Below, one piece after another: positions 1-9,202 of a stretch of DNA of 64,000 nucleotides; the first letter of the stretch is position 1; the number at the start of each line of letters is the position of its first letter. The stretch comes from Salinibacterium sp. NG253 (GTDB lineage Bacteria; Actinomycetota; Actinomycetes; Actinomycetales; Microbacteriaceae), in NCBI RefSeq assembly GCF_015864945.1, contig NZ_JADYWF010000003.1, forward strand, positions 124,001 through 188,000, given 5' to 3'. The notes beneath the pieces were generated by a model. That model searched no databases. It worked only from the letters and a program-made list of their open reading frames with translations, and had not been told where the DNA came from. A program made the translations under genes and the position numbers.

Positions 1-1
1 T

Positions 2-538
2 GAGGGCATCTGGGGTACCGACCCGATTTACGTGACAGCACCTCCGTGGTTGTCGCAGACCACTGAGATCTTGGGGGCACGCGTTCCCAACGACCGGTTC
101 TTGATGATCGGTGCGGCAGTTCTCGTGCTGCTCGGAATCGTTGCATTCTTGCGCTACACCCGCTTCGGCCTCATCATTCGGGCCGGTGTTGAAAACCGAT
201 CCATGGTCACGGCGCTCGGTATCGATGTGCGCAAGGCATTCACTGTCGTGTTCGCGATCGGTGGCGCTGCCGCCGGTTTGGGTGGCGTCCTTGCCTCGCA
301 CTACTTCGGCTACGTTTCGCCCCAGCTCGGCGGATCGCTACTGATCTTCGCGTTCATCGTCACCGTGATCGGTGGCCTGGGTTCACTCGCTGGCGCCGCT
401 ATCGCGTCGGTGGTGGTCGCCATCCTGCAGCAGTTTGCCAATTACTTCTGGGGCGGAACAGGTGACCTCATGGTCGTCCTCCTGCTCGCCGTCGTCTTGT
501 TGGTGCGCCCAACCGGAATCTTGGGGAAGAAAGCATGA
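2..538 (+). CDS. Branched-chain amino acid type ABC transporter permease (LivH family), 5' partial
   Basis: This is the C-terminal part of an inner-membrane permease of the LIV (HAAT) ABC import family. The reading frame is open from base 2, so the start lies before the window; the first in-window GTG at 32 is internal. About 178 residues are visible. They contain hydrophobic helices and the family-typical stretch FGLIIRAGVENRSMVTALGI followed by further membrane spans, ending in LVRPTGILGKKA, a classic LivH-type tail. The stop overlaps the next permease by 4 nt (ATGA), so the two are translationally coupled. The binding protein and ATPases are not in view and probably lie upstream. The substrate cannot be read from the permease; the catabolic genes behind it suggest an organic acid or ester rather than an amino acid (inference). 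Confidence 0.9.
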   Translation, partial: EGIWGTDPIYVTAPPWLSQTTEILGARVPNDRFLMIGAAVLVLLGIVAFLRYTRFGLIIRAGVENRSMVTALGIDVRKAFTVVFAIGGAAAGLGGVLASHYFGYVSPQLGGSLLIFAFIVTVIGGLGSLAGAAIASVVVAILQQFANYFWGGTGDLMVVLLLAVVLLVRPTGILGKKA

Positions 539-1614
539 AGTCGCTCGCAAACCTGAGTCAGCGCACCTGGTGGATCGTCGGCGGCGTTCTCGTCGTCGTA
601 GCCGCACTGCTGCCACTGCTCAACCTCTCGATCCCCGGCGTGCTGCCGGGCGCAACCTACACGCCTGGCACGCTGCAACTGCTCGCGCTCGCTTTGCTCT
701 TTGCGTCGCTGGCGCTCAGCTACCACTTGCTCTTTGGCACGGCCGGGATGCTGTCCTTCGGCCACGCGCTGTACTTCGCTCTCGGGGCGTATGGTCTCGG
801 CATCGTGCTGCAGCAGACCGAGCTGACGCTGATTCCTGCTCTCGGGCTCACTCTCGCGGTTGTCATTGCCGCCGCGTATCTTCTGGGTTCGCTGAGCCTG
901 CGCGTCACGGGGATTTCCTTTGCGATGGTGACGCTCGCCTTCGCTCAAGCCGGCAACGTGCTCGTGCGACGCAACCCCGCCATCACGGGTGGTGAAGAAG
1001 GCCTGAGACTCGACACCGAGCACATCCCGGATTTCTTCATCGGAGTGATTAACACCCGCAACCTGTACTGGCTCTCACTTGCACTGCTCGTCGTTGTGTT
1101 CGTGGTTGTTGCGTGGTTCGAAAACTCCCGTGCCGGTCATGCTGTGACAGCAACCCGCGAAAACGAGTTGCGCGTGCGGGTGCTCGGCCTCCGTCCCTTC
1201 GGCGTGAAGCTCATGGCGTTTGTCATCGCCTCTGTGCTGGCCTCGCTCGTGGGAATGGTGCACTTGCTGCTGCAGAGCGGCACAACACCGCGGGCAACCT
1301 CGGCTGACTTCACTCTCACGATCCTGGTGATTGTGGTGCTCGGAGGTGTCGGCTCGCGCTGGGGTGCGATCGTCGGCGGCATCATCTACACGTTGCTCGA
1401 CCAGCGGCTCACCGCGCTCGCAAGTTCGGATGCTATTGACGGACTTCCCGCGATTTTGCGCATTCCTCTCTCCGAACCGCTCTTTATCCTCGGCACCCTG
1501 TTTATCCTTGTGGTGTTGTTCCTTCCCGGAGGAATCGCCGGTGCGGTGAAGCGCCTCTCCACAGGCACCTCTGCCACACCGTCAGAGCGCAAGCTGCTTG
1601 AGGAGGCGGAATGA
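535..1614 (+). CDS. livM: Branched-chain amino acid type ABC transporter permease (LivM family)
   Basis: A 359-residue polytopic membrane protein and the second permease of the LIV-type importer. It pairs with the preceding LivH-like subunit. Many hydrophobic helices are visible (residues about 14-35, 45-65, 95-120, 175-195, 225-250 and 310-335). The central stretch SRAGHAVTATRENELRVRVL matches the cytoplasmic loop of LivM proteins that contacts the ATPase. The start ATG lies within the last codons of the upstream gene, and the stop overlaps the ligase gene (ATGA). No ATP-binding subunit follows, so LivG/LivF must be encoded elsewhere, probably upstream of the window. The name refers to the family; the transported substrate is unknown. 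Confidence 0.9.
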   Translation: MKSLANLSQRTWWIVGGVLVVVAALLPLLNLSIPGVLPGATYTPGTLQLLALALLFASLALSYHLLFGTAGMLSFGHALYFALGAYGLGIVLQQTELTLIPALGLTLAVVIAAAYLLGSLSLRVTGISFAMVTLAFAQAGNVLVRRNPAITGGEEGLRLDTEHIPDFFIGVINTRNLYWLSLALLVVVFVVVAWFENSRAGHAVTATRENELRVRVLGLRPFGVKLMAFVIASVLASLVGMVHLLLQSGTTPRATSADFTLTILVIVVLGGVGSRWGAIVGGIIYTLLDQRLTALASSDAIDGLPAILRIPLSEPLFILGTLFILVVLFLPGGIAGAVKRLSTGTSATPSERKLLEEAE

Positions 1615-3173
1615 CCCAGTCTGAAGGGCTACACACGCTAGGGCGGTGGACCGCCGACCGCGCACTCGCGACGCCAGAAAGAGTTGCTGTCGATGACCGC
1701 GGTGTCGTGCTGACCTACCGCCAACTGGATGACCGGGCTACGGCGCTCGCCGAAGCCTTCCTCGATGGCGGCTACGGTGTTGGCGATCGCATCGCCACCA
1801 TCACGGGCAATAGCTCGGACCACGTCGTCGTGTTCTTCGCCTGTGCCAAGGCCGGACTCGTGCTCGTGCCGCTCTCGTGGCGTTTGTCGCCGAGGGAGAT
1901 CGCCCAACAACTGGAACAGGCAGACCCCGCTCTGCTACTGGTCGAAGACGAGTTCGCGACTCTGGCAACCCTCGCCACTGACCGCCTCATTGCACCAATC
2001 GCTCGCGGCATCCTTGGCACTCACGGAATTGAACACGACATTGTCGCCCCGCTCCAGCACGCGAGCGTCGACCCCGTGCGTCGTGCCGTGTGCGACGACG
2101 ATCCGCTGCTGATCATCTTCACATCGGGAACGCTCGATCAGGCCAAGGGCGCGATCCTCACTCACGCCAATTGCTTCTGGACCAACCTCTCGCTCTCGCG
2201 CACCGCCGAGATCACGAGCGCCGACACCGTGCTCGCGGTCATGCCGCAGTACCACGTCGGTGGCTGGAACATTCAGCCGTTGCTGGCATGGTGGATGGGC
2301 GCGACCGTCGTGCTCGAGCGCACGTTTGATCCGGCCCGAGTGCTGCAGCTCATCGCCGACCGTCGCATCACCACGATGATGGGCGTGCCCGCCAACTACT
2401 TGATCCTGTCGCAGCATCCGCGATTCGCTTCAAGCGACCTCTCGAGCCTCGCGCACGCCATTGTCGGGGGAGCGCCCATGCCCGAACCGCTCTTGCGCGT
2501 CTGGCACAGCCGCGGGGTCGCGCTTACTCAGGGTTACGGCCTAACCGAGGCAGCGCCGAACGTGTTGTGCCTGCCCGATGAAGAAGCGCGCACGCGCATC
2601 GGCTCAGCGGGCAAGCCCTACCCTCACGTGGATGTCGATATCGCCGACCCCGTGACGGGAGAACGTATCGAGGGCGCGGGCCAGGGCGAATTGCTCGTGC
2701 ACGGTCCCGGAGTCTTCAGCGGCTACTTTCGTGCCCCCGAAGCTACAGCGCTCGCGCTCCGCAACGGCTGGCTGGCAACCGGCGATCTCGTCAGTCGCGA
2801 CGCGGAGGGCTACTACCGCGTGCTCGACCGCCTCAAAGACATCTTCATCACCGGGGGAGAATCTGTCGCCCCCGCCGAGATCGAAGGCGTGCTCTTCGGG
2901 CATCCGGCGATTGCCGACGTTGCTGTCGTGGGGGTTCCCGACGAGACGTGGGGCGAAGTCGCTATCGCCTGGGTGGTCGTGCGATCAGGAGCATCGACCG
3001 ACGAGACCGACGTTCTCGAGTTTGCGCGGGCAAGTCTCGCCAAATTCAAAGTGCCCAAGCGAGTGATCTTCGTTGAACAGATTCCTCGGTCATCCAGCGA
3101 CAAAGTTCGTCGCCGAGTGTTGCTAGAACAATGGACAGAACAGCCTTCACACCACGGACGGATCAGTTCATGA
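1611..3173 (+). CDS. AMP-dependent acyl-CoA synthetase/ligase (ANL superfamily)
   Basis: A 520-residue adenylate-forming enzyme, expected to activate a carboxylic acid with ATP and then load it on CoA. The family motifs are recognisable in order. The phosphate-binding loop is TSGTLDQAKG (residues 171-180), which departs from the usual TSGTTGxPKG but keeps the lysine. YGLTEAAP lies near residue 310, GDLVSRD near 391, the hinge DRLKDIFITGGE near 406, and the C-terminal catalytic lysine is in SSSDKVRRR near 497. It is coupled by ATGA overlaps to the permease before it and the TetR gene after it. The acid it activates is unknown. Cluster neighbours suggest a short hydroxy or oxo acid, but a medium-chain or aromatic acid is equally possible. 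Confidence 0.85.
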   Translation: MTQSEGLHTLGRWTADRALATPERVAVDDRGVVLTYRQLDDRATALAEAFLDGGYGVGDRIATITGNSSDHVVVFFACAKAGLVLVPLSWRLSPREIAQQLEQADPALLLVEDEFATLATLATDRLIAPIARGILGTHGIEHDIVAPLQHASVDPVRRAVCDDDPLLIIFTSGTLDQAKGAILTHANCFWTNLSLSRTAEITSADTVLAVMPQYHVGGWNIQPLLAWWMGATVVLERTFDPARVLQLIADRRITTMMGVPANYLILSQHPRFASSDLSSLAHAIVGGAPMPEPLLRVWHSRGVALTQGYGLTEAAPNVLCLPDEEARTRIGSAGKPYPHVDVDIADPVTGERIEGAGQGELLVHGPGVFSGYFRAPEATALALRNGWLATGDLVSRDAEGYYRVLDRLKDIFITGGESVAPAEIEGVLFGHPAIADVAVVGVPDETWGEVAIAWVVVRSGASTDETDVLEFARASLAKFKVPKRVIFVEQIPRSSSDKVRRRVLLEQWTEQPSHHGRISS

Positions 3174-3826
3174 GCACACCCCTAACCGCTCGCGGCACTC
3201 GCACCAAGACGAAACTGATCGAGGCTGCCGAAACAATCTTTGCCCGCTATGGCTACACGGATGCCTCAGTCGTGCGCATCACAGAAGAGGCCGGTGTCGG
3301 CCAAGGCACTTTCTATCTCTACTTCGCGAGCAAGCTCGAAATCTTCGAAGAGCTCGTTGAGGATCTCAACCGCCGCGTTCGTCGTGCCATGAGCGAAGCT
3401 TCGGGGGCGGCATCCAACCGCATCGAATCAGAGCGTGCTGGATTCAGGGCCTTCTTCGAGTTCACCGCCGAACACCCCGCCCTGTACCGCGTCGTGCGCG
3501 AAGCCGAATTCGTGTCGCCCAAGTCGCTGCGCTTGCACTATTCCCGCATCGTCGACGGCTACATCGAGGGCCTCAAAGAAGCTCAACTGCTCGGAGAAAT
3601 CGGTGACATCGACCCGACCGTAGCAGCATGGGCCCTCATGGGCATCGGCGAAATGATCGGGATGCGCTGGGTGCTGTGGGGCGATTCGCCCGACGCCGGC
3701 CACGATGCTGACCCGACCGCGAGTGGTACCTCTCGCGTGCCCGATGAAGTTCTCGATCAGATGATTACGTTTATCCGCCGCGCTTTGGCTGTGCCAGAGC
3801 CGAGCACTGAAGGAGTCGAGAAATGA
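3170..3826 (+). CDS. TetR/AcrR family transcriptional regulator
   Basis: A DNA-binding repressor of about 218 residues. The N-terminal HTH is clear: the helices around IFARYGYTDASVVRITEEAG and the TetR signature GTFYLYFASKLEIFEELV. The C-terminal half is a helical ligand-binding domain. I start at ATG 3170, which overlaps the ligase stop (ATGA), instead of the in-frame ATG at 3131 that would eat 14 codons into the ligase. It sits inside the catabolic operon, so it probably controls this operon in response to a substrate or CoA ester (inference). The operator would lie upstream of the transporter genes, outside the window. Confidence 0.88.
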   Translation: MSTPLTARGTRTKTKLIEAAETIFARYGYTDASVVRITEEAGVGQGTFYLYFASKLEIFEELVEDLNRRVRRAMSEASGAASNRIESERAGFRAFFEFTAEHPALYRVVREAEFVSPKSLRLHYSRIVDGYIEGLKEAQLLGEIGDIDPTVAAWALMGIGEMIGMRWVLWGDSPDAGHDADPTASGTSRVPDEVLDQMITFIRRALAVPEPSTEGVEK

Positions 3827-4569
3827 CCGATCTCACGGGCCGTCGAGCCCTCGTCACCGGCGGAGCGAGTGGAATTGGTGCCGCGTGCACCGAGTCGCTT
3901 GCTCGCGCTGGAGCCCACGTTATCGTGGCCGACCTCAATGGTGATGCCGCGAAAGCTCAAGCCGACCGCATTGGTGGTGAAGCGTGGCAGGTTGACCTCA
4001 CCGACACGGTGGCGCTCGCCGATCTCACGCTCGACGTGGATGTCATCGTCAACAATGCGGGCATTCAACACGTGAGCCCCATCGAAAGTTTCGATCCGGT
4101 CATGTTCGGCCGCATTCTCGACCTCATGCTCGAAGCACCGTTCTTGCTCGTGCGGGCGGCGCTACCGAAAATGTACGAGCGCGGGTTTGGTCGCATCATC
4201 AATATCAGCTCGGTGCACGGCCTCCGCGCGTCGCCCTACAAGTCGGCGTACGTTGCCGCGAAGCATGGGCTCGAAGGCTTCTCCAAAGTCACGGCCCTCG
4301 AAGGCGGTGCCCACGGCGTCACGAGCAATTGCGTCAACCCTGGCTACGTGCGCACGCCGCTTGTTGAAAAGCAGATTGCCGATCAGGCCAAGGTGCACGG
4401 CATCCCAGAGGCTGAAGTCGTCGAGAAGGTCATGCTCACCGAGAGTGCGATCAAGCGACTCCTTGAACCGAGTGAGGTCGCCGATCTCGTGCTCTGGCTC
4501 GCGGGGGACACGGCCGGAATGGTCACGGGCGCCTCGTACACGATGGATGGCGGCTGGAGCGCACGATGA
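3823..4569 (+). CDS. SDR oxidoreductase, 3-hydroxybutyrate dehydrogenase-like
   Basis: A 248-residue short-chain dehydrogenase. The Rossmann glycine motif TGGASGIGA is at residues 12-20 and NNAG near 77. The catalytic triad is Ser129/130 in NISSVHG, Tyr143 and Lys147 in YVAAK. The region SSVHGLRASPYKSAYVAAKH and NCVNPGYVRTPLVEKQI closely resemble bacterial D-3-hydroxybutyrate dehydrogenases, which make acetoacetate from 3-hydroxybutyrate with NAD. The 3-oxoacid CoA-transferase genes downstream fit that reaction: acetoacetate would be passed on as acetoacetyl-CoA. It overlaps both neighbours by 4 nt. Another 2- or 3-hydroxyacid remains possible. Confidence 0.85.
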   Translation: MTDLTGRRALVTGGASGIGAACTESLARAGAHVIVADLNGDAAKAQADRIGGEAWQVDLTDTVALADLTLDVDVIVNNAGIQHVSPIESFDPVMFGRILDLMLEAPFLLVRAALPKMYERGFGRIINISSVHGLRASPYKSAYVAAKHGLEGFSKVTALEGGAHGVTSNCVNPGYVRTPLVEKQIADQAKVHGIPEAEVVEKVMLTESAIKRLLEPSEVADLVLWLAGDTAGMVTGASYTMDGGWSAR

Positions 4570-5474
4570 CCGAGCAACACACCACCATCACGTGCCTGGT
4601 CGACGGCGGTGAACTCACCGCGGCGATGTGGGAACCCGAGTCGGAACCTCGCGGCACGATCCTGCTCATCCACGGCATCACGGCATCGCATATGTCGTGG
4701 CCGCTCGTCGCGGCTTCGTTCCCCGACTACCGGGTAATCGCGCCCGATCTGCGCGGTCGCGGTGCGAGCCGCGACCTTCCCGCACCGTTCGGGATGCCGC
4801 AGCACGCGAAGGACATGAACGCCCTGTTGGCCGCAACCGGCACTGATTCCGCGCTCGTCGTGGGGCATTCGATGGGTGCTTTCGTCGCAGCAACGTTGGC
4901 GGCGCAGTACCCGGAGCGTGTCTCGAGCCTTCTCTTGATCGATGGCGGTTTGCCGATTCCGGCACCCGAGGGCGTGTCAATGGAAGATCTGCCGCAGGTG
5001 ATTTTGGGGCCGGCTGTTGATCGGCTGTCGATGACATTCGCCGACCGCGAGAGCTACCAAGAGTTTTGGCGAGTGCACCCGGCGTTTGCCGATAACTTCA
5101 CTGAGGCCATCCGCGACTATGTCGATTACGACTTGGTGGGAACTGCCCCCGAGCTGCACCCGGCGAGCAACCTTGCTGCGGTCAGTTTCGATGCGCTGCA
5201 GTTGAGCGGCGACACCGACTATCTTGCCGGGCTTCAGGGGCTCACGATGCCCGTGCACTTCATCCGGGCGCCGCGGGGTCTTCTCAATCAGGTTCCGGCG
5301 TTGTATTCTCCGGAACAGTGCGACCAATGGCGGTCGGAGCTTCCTCACGTGACGTTCTCTGAAGCCGCCGATGTGAACCACTACACGATTACTTTGACGC
5401 AGCGTGGCGCCGACGATGTTGCGCGCGTCATGACTGAAATATTGGCGAATCAACCGCGGGAGGTCCGAGCGTGA
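4566..5474 (+). CDS. Alpha/beta hydrolase
   Basis: A 302-residue alpha/beta-hydrolase fold enzyme, cytoplasmic (no signal peptide). The oxyanion-side LIHGITASHMSWP, the strand APDLRGRGAS, and the nucleophile elbow GHSMGA with Ser102 are clear. A likely catalytic His is in the C-terminal DVNHYT. It is locked into the operon by ATGA and GTGA overlaps. A role in cleaving an ester, lactone or oligomer to feed the dehydrogenase and CoA-transferase is inferred from context; sequence alone does not show the substrate. Confidence 0.85.
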   Translation: MTEQHTTITCLVDGGELTAAMWEPESEPRGTILLIHGITASHMSWPLVAASFPDYRVIAPDLRGRGASRDLPAPFGMPQHAKDMNALLAATGTDSALVVGHSMGAFVAATLAAQYPERVSSLLLIDGGLPIPAPEGVSMEDLPQVILGPAVDRLSMTFADRESYQEFWRVHPAFADNFTEAIRDYVDYDLVGTAPELHPASNLAAVSFDALQLSGDTDYLAGLQGLTMPVHFIRAPRGLLNQVPALYSPEQCDQWRSELPHVTFSEAADVNHYTITLTQRGADDVARVMTEILANQPREVRA

Positions 5475-6247
5475 GCATCGATAAGACAGTGGGGTCAGCA
5501 GCCGAAGCGGTCGCTGATATTCCCAGCGGGGCATCTCTCGCCGTTGGCGGCTTTGGCCTCTGCGGCAATCCGATGGTGCTCATCCAGGCGTTGCTCGAGT
5601 CAGGGTCAGACGACCTCAGCATTGTCAGCAACAACTGTGGTGTCGATGACTGGGGGCTTGGCGTGCTGCTGGCTGCCCGCCGCATCCGTAAGATGACCTC
5701 GTCGTATGTGGGCGAGAACAAAGAGTTTGAGCGTCAGTTCTTGACGGGGGAGCTCGAAGTGGAGCTGACCCCCCAGGGCACCCTCGCCGAGAAGCTTCGT
5801 GCCGGTGGCTCGGGAGTCGCAGCATTCTTCACGCAAACCGGCGTCGGAACCCAGGTTGCCGAGGGCGGCCTGCCGCGCCGTTACGACGGCTCGGGCGGCA
5901 TCGCGATTGCCTCGCCTCAGAAAGAAGTTCGCTCGTTCGATGTGAACGGCACCGCCAAAGATTTCGTGCTCGAAGAAGCGATCACGACCGACTTCTCACT
6001 CGTGCACGCGCTCAAGGGCGACCGTCATGGCAACCTCGTCTTCGCGAAGTCGGCGCGCAACTTCTCGCCGCTAGCCGCGATGGCTGGCCGCGTCTGCATT
6101 GCCCAGGTCGAAGAGCTCGTGGAGCCAGGTGAGATTGAGCCGGATGCCGTTCACCTGCCCGGCGTGTATGTCACGCGGATCATCGAGGTTGGCCCCGATG
6201 TCGAGAAACGGATCGAACGTCGCACAGTGCAGAAGGTGGTCGCATAA
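5471..6247 (+). CDS. scoA: 3-oxoacid CoA-transferase subunit A
   Basis: A 258-residue alpha subunit of a two-subunit family I CoA-transferase (SCOT type), which moves CoA from succinyl-CoA to acetoacetate or a related 3-oxoacid. The N-terminus carries the glycine-rich GGFGLCGNP motif and [12 protein letters not shown], and the centre has [15 protein letters not shown], all typical of the subunit. The GTG start overlaps the hydrolase stop. The stop overlaps the start of subunit B (TAATG), as expected for a heteromer made in equal amounts. 3-oxoadipate CoA-transferase is the main alternative reading. The hydroxybutyrate dehydrogenase-like neighbour favours acetoacetate. Confidence 0.9.
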   Translation: MSIDKTVGSAAEAVADIPSGASLAVGGFGLCGNPMVLIQALLESGSDDLSIVSNNCGVDDWGLGVLLAARRIRKMTSSYVGENKEFERQFLTGELEVELTPQGTLAEKLRAGGSGVAAFFTQTGVGTQVAEGGLPRRYDGSGGIAIASPQKEVRSFDVNGTAKDFVLEEAITTDFSLVHALKGDRHGNLVFAKSARNFSPLAAMAGRVCIAQVEELVEPGEIEPDAVHLPGVYVTRIIEVGPDVEKRIERRTVQKVVA

Positions 6248-6888
6248 TGGCTTTGACTCGCGAAGAAATGGCGGCGCGTGCCGCGCTCGAACTGGCCGAC
6301 GGCTCCTATGTGAACCTCGGTATCGGTCTTCCGACTCTGGTGCCGAACTACGTTCCTGAGGGCCGCACGGTTGTGCTGCAGTCGGAGAACGGCATCCTCG
6401 GCGTTGGGCCGTATCCAACCGAAGGAAACGTCGACCCCGACCTCATCAACGCGGGAAAAGAGACGGTCACGACCCTGCCGGGCACCGCCTTCTTTGACTC
6501 CGCTCTGAGCTTCGGAATGATCCGCGGCGGCAAGATCGATGCGGCCATCCTCGGCGCCATGCAGGTGTCGGTGGCCGGTGACCTCGCCAATTGGATGATT
6601 CCCGGCAAGATGGTCAAGGGTCCAGGCGGCGCCATGGACCTTGTGCACGGCGCGGCTCGCGTCATCGTTCTCATGGAGCATGTCGCCAAAGACGGCAGCC
6701 CCAAGATCGTGAACGAGTGCTCGCTGCCGCTGACCGGCCGCGGTGTCGTTCACCGCATCATTACCGATCTCGCGGTGATTGATATCACCGACCGCGGTCT
6801 CGTTCTTCGCGAACTCGCCCCCGGCGTCGACGAAGCGACCGTTCGCGCTGCCACCGAACCCGAACTCATTGTCGAGCTCACCTCTTAA
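6247..6888 (+). CDS. scoB: 3-oxoacid CoA-transferase subunit B
   Basis: A 213-residue beta subunit that carries the catalytic glutamate. The motif [11 protein letters not shown] places this at Glu47, the residue that forms the enzyme-CoA thioester in the family. [15 protein letters not shown] near the N-terminus and the segment [17 protein letters not shown] are further subunit B signatures. The length is normal for a separate B chain. It forms the heteromer with the subunit encoded immediately upstream. A 45-nt gap with a purine-rich AAAGGA ribosome-binding site separates it from the next hydrolase. Confidence 0.9.
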   Translation: MALTREEMAARAALELADGSYVNLGIGLPTLVPNYVPEGRTVVLQSENGILGVGPYPTEGNVDPDLINAGKETVTTLPGTAFFDSALSFGMIRGGKIDAAILGAMQVSVAGDLANWMIPGKMVKGPGGAMDLVHGAARVIVLMEHVAKDGSPKIVNECSLPLTGRGVVHRIITDLAVIDITDRGLVLRELAPGVDEATVRAATEPELIVELTS

Positions 6889-6933
6889 GAAATTTCGCCA
6901 CCACCCGTAGTTCCACTCACCAAAGGACACATC

Positions 6934-7992
6934 ATGGCTACCCTTCTCACCGGCATCGTTCAGCACAGCGTCACCACACCGCGCATTGTCGCGTCGGTTC
7001 TTGAACGCCCATCCGACACCGCAACGTCGACGGTGGTGTTCGTGCACGGAAACGTCTCGTCGTCGCTGTTCTGGCAGCCCACGATGCTGGCACTCGATAG
7101 CAGCGTTCGCGCGTTGGCGATTGACCTGCGCGGCTTCGGCGACAGCGAAACTCTTCCGGTGGATGCCACGCGCGGCGTTCGCGATTTCTCTGACGACATT
7201 GCCTCAGTGCTCGACGCGCTCAGTATCGAAAGTGTGAGCTTCGTCGGCTGGAGCATGGGCGGCGGAATCGTGATGCAGTTCATGCTCGATCACCCAGCCC
7301 GCGTCGACACGGTGACGTTCGTGTCACCCGTCTCGCCCTTCGGCTTCGGTGGCACGAAGGGTGCGAACGGCGAGCTGCTGAATCCGGAGTGCTCGGGCAC
7401 GGGCGGCGGGGGAGCGAACCCCGACTTTGTGGCCCAATTGAACGCGGGCGATGCGGCCGACGATTCGCCGACATCCGCTCGCATGGTGTTCCGTACGGCC
7501 TATGTGGCGGATGCCGCAGCCCACACCGAGCACGAAGATCTGTGGGTCGAGTCGATGCTCACGACAGCCACTGGCGAGGACAATTACCCCGGCGACTCGT
7601 TCGTTGTTGAGCCCTGGCCTGGCTTTGGTCCCGGCGGTCGCGGAGTGCTCAACACCATGACTCCCGACCACTTCAACGTCAGCGGCATTACCGAACTTGC
7701 GACCAAGCCGCACATTTTGTGGGTACGCGGTCTGCAAGACGCGATCGTGTCGGATGCCTCGGGTTTCGACCTGAACTTCCTCGGCCAGCTTGGCGTGATT
7801 CCCGGCTGGCCCGGCGCCGAGGTTGCTCCGCCCCAGCCGATGATCGAGCAGACCCGAGCCGTGTTCGACCAGTACCAGACCAACGGTGGCCAATACACCG
7901 AGTTGGCGTGGGAGAACTGTGGCCACTCGGCCCACCTCGAACGCCCGCAGGAGTTCGTTGATGCGCTGACTGCTCACCTCGGCGCGCGCTAG
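6934..7992 (+). CDS. Alpha/beta hydrolase (second of the cluster)
   Basis: A 352-residue alpha/beta-hydrolase with a large lid insertion. FVHGNVSSSLFW is the oxyanion region, DLRGFGDSE a conserved strand-loop, and GWSMGG the nucleophile elbow with Ser107. The C-terminal CGHSAHLERP supplies the catalytic His. No secretion signal is visible. The insertion, about residues 130-240, contains Gly/Asn/Asp-rich loops. The gene is preceded by AAAGGACACATC-ATG, a normal ribosome-binding site, and is probably the last gene of the operon. An ester or oligomer substrate entering through the ABC importer is a reasonable but unproven guess. Confidence 0.82.
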   Translation: MATLLTGIVQHSVTTPRIVASVLERPSDTATSTVVFVHGNVSSSLFWQPTMLALDSSVRALAIDLRGFGDSETLPVDATRGVRDFSDDIASVLDALSIESVSFVGWSMGGGIVMQFMLDHPARVDTVTFVSPVSPFGFGGTKGANGELLNPECSGTGGGGANPDFVAQLNAGDAADDSPTSARMVFRTAYVADAAAHTEHEDLWVESMLTTATGEDNYPGDSFVVEPWPGFGPGGRGVLNTMTPDHFNVSGITELATKPHILWVRGLQDAIVSDASGFDLNFLGQLGVIPGWPGAEVAPPQPMIEQTRAVFDQYQTNGGQYTELAWENCGHSAHLERPQEFVDALTAHLGAR

Positions 7993-8020
7993 CGTTCCGC
8001 TGTTGTTCAGGAGTCGGCTT

Positions 8021-8035
8021 TAGGATGGGTTAGTG
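8021..8035 (+). promoter_or_regulatory. Leaderless promoter of ispG
   Basis: A -10 box TAGGAT (8021-8026) ends 6 nt before the GTG start of ispG, with no Shine-Dalgarno sequence. Transcription would begin at or near the start codon. Confidence 0.6.
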
Positions 8036-9181
8036 CCAGCAATTAATCTCGGAATGCCGAAAGTCCCTGAAGTCCTCGCTCCCCGTCGCAAGACCCGGCA
8101 GATCAAGGTCGGTTCAGTAGGAGTCGGCAGCGAGTCACAAGTGAGCGTCCAGTCCATGACGACGACGCAGACCACCAATATTGATGCGACGCTGCAGCAG
8201 ATTGCCGAACTCACGGCATCCGGTTGTGACATCGTGCGTGTTGCTGTGCCGCATCAGGACGACGCGGATGTGCTGCACATCATCGCGAAGAAGAGCCAGA
8301 TTCCGGTTATTGCCGACATCCACTTCCAGCCGCGTTATGTTTTCTCGGCGATTGATGCCGGAGTGGGCGCCGTGCGCGTTAACCCCGGAAACATCCGTAA
8401 GTTCGATGACAAGGTCGGCGAGATCGCTAAGGCTGCCAAGGATGCGGGCACAAGCCTGCGCATTGGTATCAACGCCGGTTCGCTCGAGCCAAGCCTGCTG
8501 CAGAAGTACGGCAAGGCCACCGCAGAAGCGCTCGTGGAGAGCGCTGTCTGGGAGGCAAGCCTCTTCGAAGAGCACGACTTCCACGACTTCAAGATTTCGG
8601 TCAAGCACAACGACCCCATTGTCATGGTCAAGGCGTACCGCATGCTCGCAGAGCGCGGCGACTGGCCGCTGCACCTCGGTGTGACCGAGGCGGGCCCGGA
8701 GTTCCAGGGCACGATCAAGAGCGCTACGGCGTTCGGCATCCTGCTCTCGGAGGGAATCGGAGACACGATTCGCGTCTCGCTGTCGGCTCCTCCCGTGCAA
8801 GAGATCAAGGTTGGCCTGCAAATTCTGCAGTCGCTCAACCTGCGCGAGCGCAAGCTTGAAATCGTGTCGTGCCCCTCGTGTGGTCGCGCGCAGGTCGATG
8901 TCTACAAGCTCGCCAACGATGTCACCGAGGGCCTCGAGGGTATGACGGTTCCGCTGCGCGTCGCTGTCATGGGTTGTGTCGTCAACGGACCGGGTGAAGC
9001 TCGTGAAGCTGACCTCGGTGTTGCCAGCGGTAACGGCAAGGGCCAGATCTTTGTGAAGGGTGAAGTCATCAAGACTGTTCCCGAAGCAGACATCGTGGCG
9101 ACCTTGATCGAAGAGGCTAACCGCATCGCAGCAGAGATGCCGGCCGGTGCCACGGGAAGTCCGCAAGTTCTCACCCCGTAG
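8033..9181 (+). CDS. ispG: 4-hydroxy-3-methylbut-2-en-1-yl diphosphate synthase (flavodoxin/ferredoxin)
   Basis: A 382-residue enzyme of the MEP isoprenoid pathway. It converts methylerythritol cyclodiphosphate to HMBPP using a [4Fe-4S] cluster. The N-terminal TIM barrel includes [11 protein letters not shown] and IVRVAVP. The cluster ligands are Cys280 and Cys283 in [11 protein letters not shown] and Cys315 in [11 protein letters not shown], followed by the conserved glutamate. Length and motifs are typical of the short bacterial form. GTG is chosen as the start because it lies 6 nt after a good -10 box. proS follows only 18 nt later but seems to have its own promoter. Confidence 0.97.
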   Translation: MPAINLGMPKVPEVLAPRRKTRQIKVGSVGVGSESQVSVQSMTTTQTTNIDATLQQIAELTASGCDIVRVAVPHQDDADVLHIIAKKSQIPVIADIHFQPRYVFSAIDAGVGAVRVNPGNIRKFDDKVGEIAKAAKDAGTSLRIGINAGSLEPSLLQKYGKATAEALVESAVWEASLFEEHDFHDFKISVKHNDPIVMVKAYRMLAERGDWPLHLGVTEAGPEFQGTIKSATAFGILLSEGIGDTIRVSLSAPPVQEIKVGLQILQSLNLRERKLEIVSCPSCGRAQVDVYKLANDVTEGLEGMTVPLRVAVMGCVVNGPGEAREADLGVASGNGKGQIFVKGEVIKTVPEADIVATLIEEANRIAAEMPAGATGSPQVLTP

Positions 9182-9187
9182 GCGCAC

Positions 9188-9202
9188 TACCATTGAGGCG
9201 TG
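9188..9202 (+). promoter_or_regulatory. Leaderless promoter of proS
   Basis: A -10 box TACCAT (9188-9193) lies 6 nt before the GTG start of proS, within the short ispG-proS gap. No ribosome-binding site is present. Confidence 0.5.
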
